From NCBI GenBank assembly GCA_905221605.1, contig CAJNDS010002523.1:1656606-1720605 (forward strand): DNA of 64,000 nucleotides, written 5' to 3'. The DNA is from Symbiodinium natans. Lineage: Eukaryota > Sar > Dinophyceae > Suessiales > Symbiodiniaceae. Positions 11,218 to 21,925 of this stretch are shown here, piece after piece. Both the position numbers and the translations under genes were made by a program. Under the pieces are notes generated by a model. It ran no database searches. It was not told the DNA's origin and saw only the letters and a list, made by a program, of their open reading frames with translations. The stretch's first letter is position 1, and each line of letters opens with the position of its first letter.

Positions 11218-11481
11218 TCAACCCTCATCTGGCACGAGGCTGTAGGATTCGCATGCAGAGATCTGGCTGCTTGCTCTGCTGCGACATCGCTCTTTCAGTG
11301 GAGTCTGGCATGGCGGGTAAGCGCCGCGCGCATCAGCCGCGGGGCCTGCACCTGAGTGCTGAAGTATAAGGCCGCAGTCGGCTGCTTCTGCGCCTTGAGC
11401 TGCTTCGAGCTTACGCCCATAGTACTCGCGCAACCCGTGGGCCTGCCAGTGAAAATCGGCCCGCAGCAGCAGGAAGAACAT
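11218..11481 (-). other. open island of about 87 codons, unidentified
   Basis: Minus strand is open with an ATG and reads, in part, ADFHWQAHGLREYYGRKLEA. There is no telomeric repeat inside. It could be a 5' exon of the FBPase gene (transit or N-terminal extension), the 3' part of the next gene, or chance; nothing decides. Confidence 0.3.
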
Positions 11482-11888
11482 CCAAAGCCCTAGAGTCCTT
11501 CACAAGTTCTCGGGCCAGCCCGCGCCCTGGCCTTCAGGTTACAGAGCTAATCCACCTCGTCAACCTTGACTTCAAGCCAAAACCTTTTACAACATCCGAA
11601 AACGTCGACTCTTTAAGCACCTGGCCTGAAGCCCCAAACTCCAAAGCTCCCCTCGCCCTTTGAAGCCCCAACCCTTAAACCGTTGAAACCTTGATTCCCC
11701 AAAACCCTAGACCCTAAACCCTAAACCCCAGACCCCCAAACCCTAAACCCTAAACCCTAAACCCTAAACCTCACTGCGCGGCAGTCCGGGTTGAGGGAAC
11801 GCAGGGCCGCCCGAGGCCTGGTTAGGTCGGCACTCGGGGGATTCGTTTTAACAGGGGTTTGGGGTTTAGGGTTTAGGGTTTAGGGTCT

Positions 11889-11963
11889 ACTTGGAGGTTC
11901 TTCGGGCTCTTAGAAACCCAACTATTGTAACTACATAAGGGTTTAGGGTTTAGGGTTTAGGGC

Positions 11964-12016
<53 letters not shown>

Positions 12017-12113
12017 ACTGTACTTATAACCAGAGCCATCTTAGCGTGCTTAGGGGGCGTCTAAGTTGCAAGCACAGCTATGATTGGGTAATAAGTGCCC
12101 TGAAGCTCCAAGT
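11889..12113. mobile_element. MITE family A, copy 4, split by telomeric repeat and (TTA)n
   Basis: Left end ACTTGGAGGTTC and right end GAAGCTCCAAGT match the inverted termini of the copies at 33456 and 50305. The inner motifs AACTGTACTTATAA and CAGCTATGATTGG are shared with copy 1. Between left end and core lie about four TTTAGGG units and a (TTA)n run that the other copies lack, so they were inserted after transposition. Confidence 0.7.
11963..12016. repeat. (TTA)n microsatellite
   Basis: About 17 perfect TTA units continuing directly from a telomeric tract (GGGCTTATTATT). Confidence 0.95.
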
Positions 12114-12762
12114 ACCTGGACACCGCAAACACCCCTGAAGAGTGGGCTTCGGCCAATGGGAAGTTGGCCCTAATTCTTAAACCCTAAATCCTGAACCCCA
12201 AGAACACTCTGAAAATCTGCAAAGACAGGATCCTCTAAAACCCAACAAGTGAGCCAAGCAAGAAATGCCACGGCCCTGCCCTGGGGTTGCCTGGGGTTGC
12301 ATGAAGTATCTTGTTTAGGGTTTACGGTTTAGGGTGATTATGGTAACTTTTGGGTTTCCTCATCATATAGGGTACCCAAAAAGGGCCCACAATGTAGAGT
12401 ATCACCCAGAATGGCTTCAGGGTTTTGGGTTTGGGGGACCTATAAGGCTTTCATATGGCCCCAGGGTCTAGAGTCTTGAGGCGGTGATGAAAGTTGAGGG
12501 CTTCATAATTGCACCCTGGGCGACCCGAAACCCGAACCCAAAATCCTATATCCTGCGCCCTAAGCCTTCAGCCCAACAACAGGCCCAACCACCCAAACCT
12601 CGGAATCCCGCAAAACCCTTCCTCCCTCCCTTCCCTGGACGTCAGGGAAGCCCCATAAAGGGGACTCTTAAGGGGACTCCATTATCAGGGATGCCATATC
12701 GCACCAATAGGGCAGATCCCCAAGAATCGACTCCGAGGCCGGAGAGCTTTGCCAGAATGACC

Positions 12763-12868
12763 CGGTTTAGGGTTTAGGGTTTGGGGTTTAGGGTTTAGGG
12801 TTTAGGGTTTAGGGTTTAGGGTTTAGCGTTTAGGGTTTAGGTTTTAGGGTTCAGGGTTTAGGGTTTGA
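12763..12868 (+). repeat. TTTAGGG array
   Basis: About 14 units, mostly perfect. Confidence 0.92.
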
Positions 12869-12976
12869 ATGACCCCCTGATCTCCCTGCCCCTAAGCCCA
12901 AAAACCTTCCCATAATTCTTTAAGCTCCAAACCAAAAAGCTCTAAAAGGCTCTGGGTGTTAGGCTACTTCAGAAAC

Positions 12977-13000
12977 GACCCCCCCCCCCCCCCCCCCCCA
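12977..13000. repeat. poly(C) run
   Basis: More than 20 C followed by AAACTG. Confidence 0.9.
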
Positions 13001-13040
13001 AACTGAAACCCTGGTTGAGGTCCTCGACCCCAAGCCCGAA

Positions 13041-13525
13041 CCCCTCAACCCTAAACCCCTAAACCCTAACCCCTAAACCCTGAACCCTAAACCCCTGAAG
13101 GCACACAGTGGCCTGGCATTACCCTGGCGTGCGCCACGCCTGGCAGACGCTGCCCCAATGCGGGGTTTAGGTTTCAGGGCGTAGGGGAACCCCAATCCCT
13201 AAACCGTAAACCGAAAACCGTAAACCCTAAACCCTCAGCCCTAAACCCTGGAGGATATTCGTGGGTCCTTAAGTACTGGCCCAGTTTTCTAGGTGGAGAG
13301 ACGTTCAACTTTGCCGTCTGAGGGGATCTCAGCCGAAGATGGCCTGGTTGCCCAGTCATGGTGGGACCCCCGTTGTCAAGGGTTGATGATGATGGGGCAT
13401 CCCGCAGGGCTTTCTGGGTCTTAGCATGCGTTTACCCTTTAACCCCTAAACCTGAAACCCTGAACCCTGAACCCTGAACGCTGAACCCTGAACCCTGAAC
13501 CCTAAACCTGAAACCCTGAACCCTG
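13041..13525 (-). repeat. two CCCTAAA/CCCTGAA arrays (13041-13095, 13440-13525)
   Basis: Degenerate arrays around a unique island (13245-13435). The island is open in several frames and ends in CGCAGGG; no confident exon was called. Confidence 0.75.
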
Positions 13526-13616
13526 GAAGGTTCAGGACGTAGATCTTGCCAAGGCTGAGTTGCTCCGAGCTTACGGGATTTCATCGCTTGGGGTTAAGGG
13601 CGGTTCGGGTTTCCAT

Positions 13617-13711
13617 CTAGACCCAGGAGTAACCTAGGAATCCAAGGGTACTCTTTTTGGTTTTCAGGGGATTCATTTTCAGGGAACCCCAACCCCAAAA
13701 AGGAGTCCTAG
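13617..13711. mobile_element. MITE family C, copy 4
   Basis: Left end CTAGACCCAGGAGTAACCTA; right end GGAGTCCTAG. Same family as the copies at 29830, 30151 and 39777. Both ends show CTAG. Confidence 0.6.
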
Positions 13712-13934
13712 CCGTTTCACAAAACAGATCAGAAACCAGGGAAGGTTGGGACCAATGGCGTCCAGCAAATAAAGGGGGCTTCTCAAGGGCTACGGGCTTG
13801 AGGCCTTGGAAATGCAGGTAAGGCCAGCCCTAAACCCGAAACCCTAAACCCTAAGCCCTAAACTTAATCCTCTTAAACGCACAAAGGTAGACCGAAGCCC
13901 CCAACTGTGGCTACTTTTGGGCGCCCAAATCAGG

Positions 13935-13968
13935 TACCCCCCCCCCCCCCCAAAAAAAAAAAAAAAAA
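13935..13968. repeat. poly(C) then poly(A) tract
   Basis: About 15 C followed by 17 A, then CAACAA. Confidence 0.95.
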
Positions 13969-14427
13969 CAACAATTGGGAGCTTAGAGGTATCGTTTCAG
14001 GTATAGAATCCCGGATACCGGCTTCTGGAGTACGTTTCTGGGGTTTTGAGGTTTGGGAGTTAGGGTTGCTTGCTACAACCCACAGACACCCTAAACCCTA
14101 AACCCTAGACCCTCTCCAAGACTTTTCTCCGGGCAGGCTCGAGCAAGCGTGCCGGTCTGTAGCGCCGGCCCACCCGAAGCCCGAGACCCTAAACCCTCAA
14201 ACCCTTTTAGGGTTAAGGGTTTAGGGTTTAGGCTCTACTCCTGAGCCCGAATACCCAAACCCTAGAGCCCTAAAACCCCTAAAGCCCTGACTACCACTCG
14301 AAGTGCTAAGTGCTCAGAATTGGTAATGATCGCCACGTTCAAGTGCCTGGCCGGAAGAGGCAAGTAAGCCCTTTTGACGTTGTAAGTAGGGTCAAGTTGG
14401 ACTATGGGCATTAATGTTTTCTAGGGG

Positions 14428-14712
14428 GTACTGAGTAGACTTACTAAGTCAAAAGAGCTTCCAAGAAGGCGGGTTCGAGGTCTAAGTCTTGTGTGGTTTT
14501 GGCGGTATAAAGACAGTGTTTTCCTTTTAGTAGCGGAACCCAGAACCAAAAAAACAAAAGTCTTAAAGTTTAGTACTCCAAAACCCAGCGGATTGGGGAT
14601 TGAGTAGGGCTTGCAGAACCCGAAACCCAGGAATTCGCCGGATGAGGCGTTTGGAGGAGCTACAAGCTCCTACACATCGAAAATCCCGGGAAGAAAACGA
14701 AGAGAAAAACAC
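14428..14712 (-). mobile_element. partial copy of the retroelement 5' region
   Basis: Read on the minus strand this is nearly identical to 21973-22277, the sequence just upstream of the reverse transcriptase frame. It has one deletion of about 30 bp relative to that copy, near 14518. Similarity ends just past the shared GTAAGTCTACTCA; beyond it the two copies have nothing in common. It is a 5' fragment or solo terminus, with no reverse transcriptase sequence attached. Confidence 0.9.
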
Positions 14713-14836
14713 GAACAAACAAACAAACAAACAAACAAACAACCAACCAACCAACCAACCAACCAACCAACCAACCAACCAACCAAACAAACAAACAAAC
14801 AAACAAACAAACAAACAAACAAACACACACACACAC

Positions 14837-14871
<35 letters not shown>

Positions 14872-14874
14872 CAC
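14713..14874. repeat. compound microsatellite (CAAA)n(CCAA)n(CAAA)n(CA)n(CAGA)n
   Basis: Tetranucleotide blocks in a fixed order. It abuts the retroelement fragment at exactly the place where the other copy has its own TG-rich microsatellite, so it is part of the element and not a chance neighbour. Confidence 0.95.
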
Positions 14875-15089
14875 AAAAAACTAAAACACCCCTCAAAATC
14901 CTTAAAATACCACCCAAAAAAAAAACATAAACACCCCCTAACAACCCCTGAAATACATCACCAAAAATGAAAAAATGAACTTAAACACCCCCTAACAACC
15001 CCTGAAATACTTCGACGCAACACAAGCCTTTGAAGCCCTGCACCTTGCGGATTCTACGAGTTGGACATGTGGGCTCTTCGAGGTTCGGG

Positions 15090-15330
15090 GGTTTAGGGGT
15101 TTTGGGGTTTTGGGGTTTAGGGTTTTGGGGTTTTGGGGTTTAGGGGTTTAGGGTTTTGGGGTTTTGGGGTTTAGGGTTTTGGGGTTTTGGGGTTTAGGGT
15201 TAGGGGTTTGGGGTTTGGGGTTTAGGGTTTGAGGTTTGGGGTTTAGAGTTTAGGGTTCTGGGGCTTGGGGTTTGGGGTTTAGGGTTTGGGGTTTTGAGGT
15301 TTAGGGTTAGGGGCCTGGGGTCTGGGGTTT
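15090..15330 (+). repeat. GGGGTTT/TTTAGGG mixed array
   Basis: Begins with a repeated 30-bp pattern (TTTAGGGTTTTGGGGTTTTG, three copies) and becomes irregular to the right. Confidence 0.9.
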
Positions 15331-15361
15331 AGGTCTGAAGGTGCATCCCTCACTTCACGGG

Positions 15362-15397
15362 GCAAATTGGGCTTCTTGGGCCTCTGCGACACGTTTG
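15362..15397 (-). CDS. exon-like island, unidentified
   Basis: Minus strand reads QRPKKPNLPREVRDAPSD starting after a CAG. Unidentified; coding by composition only. Confidence 0.25.
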
Positions 15398-15463
15398 ACC
15401 CTAAACCCTAAACCCTAAACCCTAAACCCCAAGTTTTCTAGGGGCTTTCGCGGGTTTCATGAT

Positions 15464-15540
15464 TCTGGGCCCGGAAACAGTCCGTGGTATTTCTTGTGCG
15501 CCTGCAGGGTGGCCTGGACGAAGATCTGCTGCTCTCCGGC
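15464..15540 (-). CDS. exon-like island, unidentified
   Basis: Minus strand reads GEQQIFVQATLQAHKKYHGL followed by FPGPES. The frame is open and repeat-free. It may belong to the downstream part of the gene whose exons lie at 19.7-38.5 kb, or to a separate gene. Confidence 0.4.
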
Positions 15541-15549
15541 TGGATCCAG

Positions 15550-15739
15550 CCCTGGGAGGATCCAAAACAAATAATATGGGGGCTTAATCATCAGAACAGG
15601 GTTTTGGGGGTTATCATAGTATAATAAAAAAGGGACCATAAGGGAATACTATTAGTAGTTATTCTGACCCCATACTAGATCCCAGAGTAGTATATGGTAC
15701 TATTTGGGGGGCGTTTCTACTTTTTGGATCCTCCCAGGG
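15550..15739. mobile_element. MITE-like element J
   Basis: Perfect 18-bp terminal inverted repeats: CCCTGGGAGGATCCAAAA at the left and its complement at 15722-15739. The AT-rich core includes GGGACCATAAGGG, which recurs near 33245. No coding capacity. Confidence 0.75.
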
Positions 15740-16064
15740 GCCTGGGTGATGGCTTTGGGGGAGCCATCCTTAGAAATTTTAGTTCGTAGGATATAAAGGC
15801 TGATATGATGTCATAATTATGATGTCATACCATCTACGATACCTCGATGTGATCTGCTCTTTCGTGCACCCTTACCAGCCCCGGGCTTCTCTTTTGCTTG
15901 GTTCATGAGCTTACCTTTGAAGAAGATGTAAAGGTCCCTCTCACATGAACTGGGGGTGTTGGTCATATCTTAACTGCGGTATGAGGGGTACTGGGGGGGC
16001 CCGACGCACACTTCCTGACGGAAGGGGCGTTGGGTGTCATGGGATCTGGAATCTAGAGGGGCCG

Positions 16065-16139
16065 TCAAGGGCAGGTGACCCCCGGTTCGGCCTGCCTTTC
16101 ATCCTGAGCCAATACAACAAATGGCCTGCCGTTTGGGAT
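16065..16139 (-). CDS. possible C-terminal exon, unidentified
   Basis: Minus strand has a good acceptor (CTTACTTTTTCAG) followed by 24 codons starting IPNGRPFVVLAQDERQAEPG and a TGA stop. A plus-strand frame with an ATG also crosses here, so the strand is not certain. Confidence 0.35.
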   Translation of the reverse strand: MPNGRPFVVLAQDERQAEPGVTCP

Positions 16140-16190
16140 CTGAAAAAGTAAGCTATAACACAACAAGAAGCAAACCCATCTTCCTACAAA

Positions 16191-16256
16191 CCCTAAACCC
16201 TAAACCCTAAACCCTAAACCCTAAACCCTAAACCCTAAACCCTAAACCCTAAACTA
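16191..16256 (-). repeat. CCCTAAA array
   Basis: Nine perfect units. Confidence 0.95.
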
Positions 16257-16316
16257 CATATCATTGCGGCAGCTTCGCTGCCCAGCACACCCAGACCCAC
16301 AAACTCCCACCCTCCG

Positions 16317-16482
16317 GGGACTAAAGGGAGGACCCTTATAAGGGACCTTAGGGTTTCTTTAGGGGTCATTTGGGGGCTACTTAGGTCTTTTGGGACTATA
16401 TGTGCACATATATATATATATAGATATAGAAGGTACATAATAGTTGTTATATAGGGGAATATGATTAAGGGTCCCTTCTGAA
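16317..16482. mobile_element. MITE-like family I, copy 1
   Basis: Begins GGGACTAAAGGGAGG and ends TAAGGGTCCCTTCT, with internal GGGGGCTACTTAGG and an (AT)n run near 16409. Shares ends and core with 29427-29568 and, inverted, with 36654-36792. Confidence 0.65.
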
Positions 16483-16792
16483 CACCCGACGGCACCCGCA
16501 AGACTGAGGCCCTACTAACCTGCAGCCCCAAAGCCCGGATCCTTCGCCCCAAGCCGGGTTGCTGCTACTTGTGGGCCGGAACGAAGTTACCACAAAACCG
16601 AGAGAACACTAAACCCCAAAACCATAATGCCCTAAAGCCCTACAGACCTAAAACCCTAAAACCCTGAAGCCTAAGGCCCTAAAGCCCCACAAAAATCTGC
16701 CGCGGAACTTAGTCACCAGGCGCGTGGGGACCCGGCCCAGCTAGACAAGCAACACGCATGTCCCTGAGGTGCACCTCAGAGGGTACATGGTT

Positions 16793-16862
16793 GGGGTTTA
16801 GGGTTAAGGGTTTAGGGTTTAGGGTTTCGGGTTTAGGGTTTGGGGTTTAGGGTTTAGGGTGT
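16793..16862 (+). repeat. TTTAGGG array
   Basis: About nine units with TTTCGGG and TTTGGGG variants. Confidence 0.9.
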
Positions 16863-16864
16863 AG

Positions 16865-17180
16865 GACATGAATGAACAAGCGACATGAAGCCTTCTCATT
16901 TCACAGTGCTCTCACTCGCTCGCTTTCTCTTGGCATAAAATTTCTTTAATCAAGATGTGAGTAATCGAGCATATGATTTACTATCTGGGGTTTCTAAAAG
17001 TGAGTTTACGTGAACAGATCGTTCGCTCGCTAAAGACCCACTAAACAGATGCATTGTGCAGCATGTTTGAACGGTTGGGAAGGGTTAACATTAACAGAAT
17101 ATGAACGTACCTTGTGAAGGAATTAGTACTACGACAACACTCATTACATTCATGTCATGAGAGCTCCTTTGAAATCAGCA
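16865..17180. other. unique AT-richer sequence, no gene seen
   Basis: About 300 bp free of telomeric repeats and of long open frames. It contains CTCACTCGCTCGCTTTCTC-like stretches. Function unknown. Confidence 0.4.
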
Positions 17181-17410
17181 CTGGCTTAGGGTATAGGGTT
17201 TCGGGTTTTGGCTACAGGGCCTCCAAGCTTTTTTATTATAGGGTTAGGGGCTGTTGTTATAGAGTTCATCGGGCTTATTAAGGTTTCCAGGGCGTGTGGG
17301 GCTCGGAGCGTTTTGGTATAGATGGCATAGGGTTGAGTATAGGGCTACAAAAGAGTGTAGGGTCTAGGCTTAGGGTGGTTTAAAGGCTGTAGGGTTTGGG
17401 GTGTATCTTG

Positions 17411-17500
17411 GTAGCCCAGCAACCATATTGCAAAAAGGGTAACCTTGTTTTGGTAACTTGACTTGAACTAAACAAAGGGACACGGGTACCACTGGGCTAC
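17411..17500. mobile_element. MITE family B, copy 4
   Basis: Terminal inverted repeats GTAGCCCAG(C)AACC and GGTACCACTGGGCTAC. Same family as 31426, 42099 and 45129. Confidence 0.75.
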
Positions 17501-17679
17501 CAAAGCATAGGGCCAACAACCACTCCGATCCCCCCCTGGCTTGCACTCTCTAATCCCCTCCCCCCAAGGAGGGTCCAGGAACTGACAAGAAGTCGACTTG
17601 AATACAATGTCCGGCTGAGAAATCAACAAAGGAATGCAAGCTAAGATAAGTTCAGGGGCTGAAGCGCAAACCCCCAACT

Positions 17680-17735
17680 GTGGCCAAGCAGCTTCTTGAT
17701 GATCTTCGCCGCCGGAAATGGACGGCCTCCTGGCT
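17680..17735 (-). CDS. exon-like island, unidentified
   Basis: Minus strand reads GGRPFPAAKIIKKLLGHS next to an AG. Unidentified short exon candidate on the same strand as its neighbours. Confidence 0.35.
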
Positions 17736-17782
17736 TTAGGGTTCGTCGGGTGCGCAGAACCTACAAGCCCCCCCCCCCCTGA

Positions 17783-17978
17783 AGCAACCCTGAACCCTGA
17801 ACCCTGAAACCCTGAACCCTGAACCCTGAAACCCCGATCCCTGAACCCCGATCCCTGAACCCCGAACCCTGAACCCTGAAACCCTAAACCCCAAACCCCA
17901 AACCCTAAACCCTAAACCCTAAACCCCAAACCCTAAACCCTAAACCCTAAACCCTAAACCCTAAACCCCAAACCCCCC
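17783..17978 (-). repeat. CCCTGAA to CCCTAAA array
   Basis: Starts as CCCTGAA/CCCCGAT variants and ends as CCCTAAA/CCCCAAA, so there is a gradient of variants along the array. Confidence 0.92.
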
Positions 17979-18129
17979 CCCCCCCCTCACAAACCCCAAG
18001 AGCCCACAAGTGCCCAAGCCTGGCTTCCTGCTCTTCGACCTGCTCGGAAGGCTTCGGCCTCTCCTTCGACGCCGAAGGGATGGGCATCCTTCTTTCCGGC
18101 AGGAGTTTGGAGGGCGTTGGGTCTAGTGT

Positions 18130-18225
18130 TTCGGTTTTAGGGTTTAGGGTTTAGGGTTTAGTGTTTTTCGGGTTTAGGGTTTAGGGTTTAGGGTTTTAGG
18201 GTTTAGGGTTTTAGGGTTTGGGTTT
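18130..18225 (+). repeat. TTTAGGG array
   Basis: About 12 units including TTTTAGGG. Confidence 0.9.
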
Positions 18226-18446
18226 TTGGGTTTACAAAGCTGAAGGCGGAGCGTTGGTGGGGCGAATGCTCGACGAACGCGAAGAAAGTTCGACGAATGT
18301 CCGCGAATCCTTCCAGCTCTCGACAGAGCTCGAAATAAAAAACATACTTGGAAGAGGGTTAGGGTTTTAGGGTTGCAGGGTTTAGGGTTTTTGGCTGAGG
18401 GTTTGGGGGGAAAATATAGTATGGGAATACTATTAGTACTTATCCG

Positions 18447-18447
<1 letters not shown>

Positions 18448-18500
<53 letters not shown>

Positions 18501-18506
18501 GTATAT
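18448..18506. repeat. (CA)n(TA)n microsatellite
   Basis: CA repeats followed by TA repeats with a central TATACATA. Confidence 0.95.
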
Positions 18507-18718
18507 AAAATGTTCGCTGGCGCAACAAACGATGCATGAAAGCCGATGTGGTTTGCTTGGAGCCAAAGAAGCAGGTCACGGAAACCCCAAAACTCGATCG
18601 AAGCCTAAACCCTAAACCCTAAACCCTACACCCTAAACCCTAAACCGCCCAAAGCCTAAACCCGAGGGCAAACTAGACACCTATCGCCGCCTTCTTTGTT
18701 TTCAGATGTTTCGCAGTC

Positions 18719-18801
18719 TCGCGCGCACGAATGGCAAACATTTCATGAGATAAGTGGGTTTAGTGCGGTTTCGCGCGCACGAATGGCAAACTTTTCATGA
18801 G
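18719..18801. repeat. 31-bp direct repeat around a short GGGTTTAG stretch
   Basis: TCGCGCGCACGAATGGCAAA and the next 11 bases occur at 18719-18749 and 18771-18801 with one mismatch. The 21 bp between them contain GGGTTTAG. Confidence 0.85.
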
Positions 18802-18927
18802 CTTGGTGGATTTCGTGTGTAGAGGATTTAGGGCTTACGGGGTTAGTCCTTATAGTGCTATTTAAGCCCAAAGCCCCGAAACCCGAAACCCCCTAAACCC
18901 CCAAACCCGCTAAAGGTAGAATTTCTC

Positions 18928-19036
18928 ACGAGTAACCTAGGAACAAAAAAAATTGGGGCCCTTTTTGGTTTACAGGGGATTAGAAGGGAACCTAGACTCC
19001 CTAAGAAAGGGAATAAGGGCCTACTGTGGGTCCTAC
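18928..19036. mobile_element. MITE family C, copy 5 (degraded left end)
   Basis: Core GAGTAACCTAGGAA, GGTTTACAGGGGATTAGAAG and the right end CTACTGTGGGTCCT match family C. Confidence 0.55.
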
Positions 19037-19551
19037 AAGGAGGGGCCCCCTTACTATACGAACTGTAGTCAAGGGACTCATAACCTAATTCAGGATCCTT
19101 ATAACCCTAAACCCTAAACCCTAAACCCCAAACCCTAAACCCTGAACCCTCAACCCTAAACCCTAAACGTCCTGGGCAGGGTGAGGGCTGCCCCCATCCT
19201 GGACGAAGATGGCCGCGAAGAGAGTCGCGGGCCTCCGTCCGGGCGCCGGTCGGCCATGGGGTCGTAGTTTCTGACCTTCTCAAGGGTTTGGGCTTAGGGC
19301 TTAGGGCTTAGGGCTTAATTGGGGATGTAGGGTTTAGAAACTGTCTGACCCCTGGAACAATCAAACAACCGAAGGATGTAGGTTTCGATTCGGGATCCGA
19401 TAAGGCTACTGCACCAAGAGGGTCCATTAGGTTTAGACGCGGTCTGTGTTCAAGACTCTACTCTCAGGTTTAAGGTCTATCCTTGATCTGAAGGGGTAGT
19501 GGCTTGCTTTTGTTCATCCCTCAGCCCTCCTAAACCCTCCTAAGCCCTCCG

Positions 19552-19672
19552 AAACCCTAAACACTAAACCCTACACCCTAAACCCTAAACCCTAAACCCT
19601 AGACCCTAGACACTAGACCCTAGACCCTAGACCCAAGACCCTAAACCCTAAACCCCAAACCCTACATCCAGG
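19552..19672 (-). repeat. CCCTAAA/CCCTAGA array
   Basis: About 16 units, the central ones CCCTAGA. Confidence 0.92.
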
Positions 19673-19695
19673 CCTCCGATCTCAGACCAGCCCCC

Positions 19696-19763
19696 GGATG
19701 TCGTGGATGACGATGCGATCAATGCACGCAACATCGCGCCCCACGGACTCTGAATGGTCCTTC
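19696..19763 (-). CDS. exon: end of the beta-sandwich domain
   Basis: Minus strand after CCCAG reads [20 protein letters not shown] then DIR. It resembles the last strand of carbohydrate-binding-like beta-sandwich domains (GxDxAxIDxIxF). Strongly open and repeat-free. Confidence 0.55.
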
Positions 19764-21470
19764 CTGGGGTTTAGGGTTTAGGGTTTAGGGTTTAGGGTTT
19801 AGGGTTAGGGTTTGGGGAGTTTAGGGTTTAGGGTTTAGGGCTGGGGGAGGGCAAAAGTCTCTCAAACGACTGGAAAGTTTGACGGCTCCAGTGCAGCAGT
19901 GACACTGGAAACCTGCATTTCGGCCAACTGAGTTGCATGGACTCTCAATTTAATTGCAGCCTAGAGAAGTTACGGTTTCAGCTACGCACCTTCAACTCTC
20001 CTAACCCTTACAGCCTTGCAGCCTTACAGCCTTACAGCCTTACAGCCTTCCTTGCGCAACATGGAGCTCCCATCCCCCCCAAAACTCCACGCAAGAAGAA
20101 ACACCGAGATGTGTAATAGCCACAGTGCTCATCGTAGCTCTCATCATCTTTGACACACGGCGCAACACTATGAGTTCACAACACGATATAACCGACAGAA
20201 AGCGTTGAAGCTCCAAGCGCTAGACATTCAGCCTTCTGTGTGCGGGCACGAGCCCCACACCCAAAGGTTTAGGGCCATTTTGTAGCACTTCTGTGCTCAA
20301 GTTCCACGGCAATACTAAATGTGGACCCTTTTCTTGGAGTAGCTTAAAGTAAACCTTGAAACTCCCCAAGCAACCTGTTGTAGTTGTCTGTATCTTTCAA
20401 GGAATTAAGGTTTTTGGAGGGGCTTTTGAAGCAAATCCTTGTCTGGGAAATGATACCCAACATGCTTGGACCAGTGTAGCGCCTGTGCAGCCCCGCACCG
20501 GCCTCCTAGTTTATGAACGTTTAAGGATTGACTAGCGTTTAGGGCTTAGGGTTTGGGGTTTAGGGTTTAGGGTTTGGGGTTTAGGGTTTAGGGTCTAGGG
20601 TTTAGGGCTTCTCCCGCCACGCTGCTCGTAGCGCCAGCGGAAGATGTGGGTCTCCAGCTGAGAACCCGAGAAGGTAAACTTCACCTGGGACAACCCGCCG
20701 TGATTTCTAGGTTGCGCAGCAACCGAGATTGGCTGCACTTCGGAAGGTAGTTATACTTAAACTTTTAGCTACCTTATTAAGAAACCCAATAAACCCAAAA
20801 AGGCTAAGGATCTAAAGTTACTCTAAAGCATCACAAAGCGAGGAACAAAAGGGGCAAAGCTTTGAGTTCAATTAGGGTGCAAGGCTGCCATCTCTTGGGG
20901 GACGAAATGAACCCTAAAAGGGTTTATGGTTCATATACCTTAATCGTAATTATAGTAGGTATGGGGTATATGACCCCAATTTTAGGGTTCATTTGGTCCC
21001 AAAGGTAGTGGGTGTGGCTGGCGTTGGCTGTAGTTTTGGAGGCTGCGGGGTCATCATAAGCCTTCTCGGCATCGCGGTTCCAGGTCTTTGGGGTCTTTAG
21101 TTTCAGGGACAGTGGGATGACATGAGCACAGCGTCAGATGTCTGGGGCTTGCAACGTTGCTCGATTCGGATAGGGCAAAACCTGAGGGGTTGCAACAGGC
21201 CAGGCACGCTCTCAAAATACGACGCCCCAACCCCAACAACCCTAAACCCTACAGCCTAAACCCTAAACCCTAAACCCTAAATCCTAAACCCTGAATCCAA
21301 AACTCACTTGAGTTCAACGACTCCAGGTTGCGGGCTTAGGGGAAGCTTACCAGGAGGTTCCATGTGCAGTAGTATCCTTGAAGCATGTACCCGGTACCCC
21401 AAAACCCGCTTTAGCATGGCAAACAGATTGACCCCTGTGTGTGTGTGTGTCTGTGTGTGTGTGTGTCTGT

Positions 21471-21505
<35 letters not shown>

Positions 21506-21871
21506 TGTGTCTGTGTCTGTGTGTGTGTGTGTGTCTGTGTGTCTGTGTCTGTGTCTGTGTCTGTGTGTGTGTGTGTGTGTGTCTGTGTCTGTGTCTGTGT
21601 GTGTGTGTCTGTGTCTGTGTCTGTGTCTGTGTCTGTGTCTGTGTCTGTGTCACGTGTCTGTGTCACGTGTCCGTGTCCGTGTCTGTGTCCGTGTCTGTGT
21701 CTGTGTCTGTGTCTGTGTCTCTGTCTGTGTCTCTGTCTGTGTCTGTGTGTGTGTGTGTGTGTCTGTGTCTGTGTCTGTGTCTGTGTCTGTGTCTGTGTCT
21801 GTGTCTGTGTCTGTGTCTGTGTCTGTGTCTGTGTCTGTGTCTGTGTCTGTGTCTGTGTGTGTTTGTGTGTG

Positions 21872-21925
<54 letters not shown>

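Noticed and set aside
14563-14970. Open frames rich in NKQTNKQT, NQPTNQPT or VCLFVCLF
   Set aside because: Translations of the (CAAA)n(CCAA)n compound microsatellite.
16865-17180. tRNA, snRNA or spliced-leader gene in the unique stretches
   Set aside because: No cloverleaf, Sm-site plus cap context, or spliced-leader core sequence could be recognised here or in 20000-20530.
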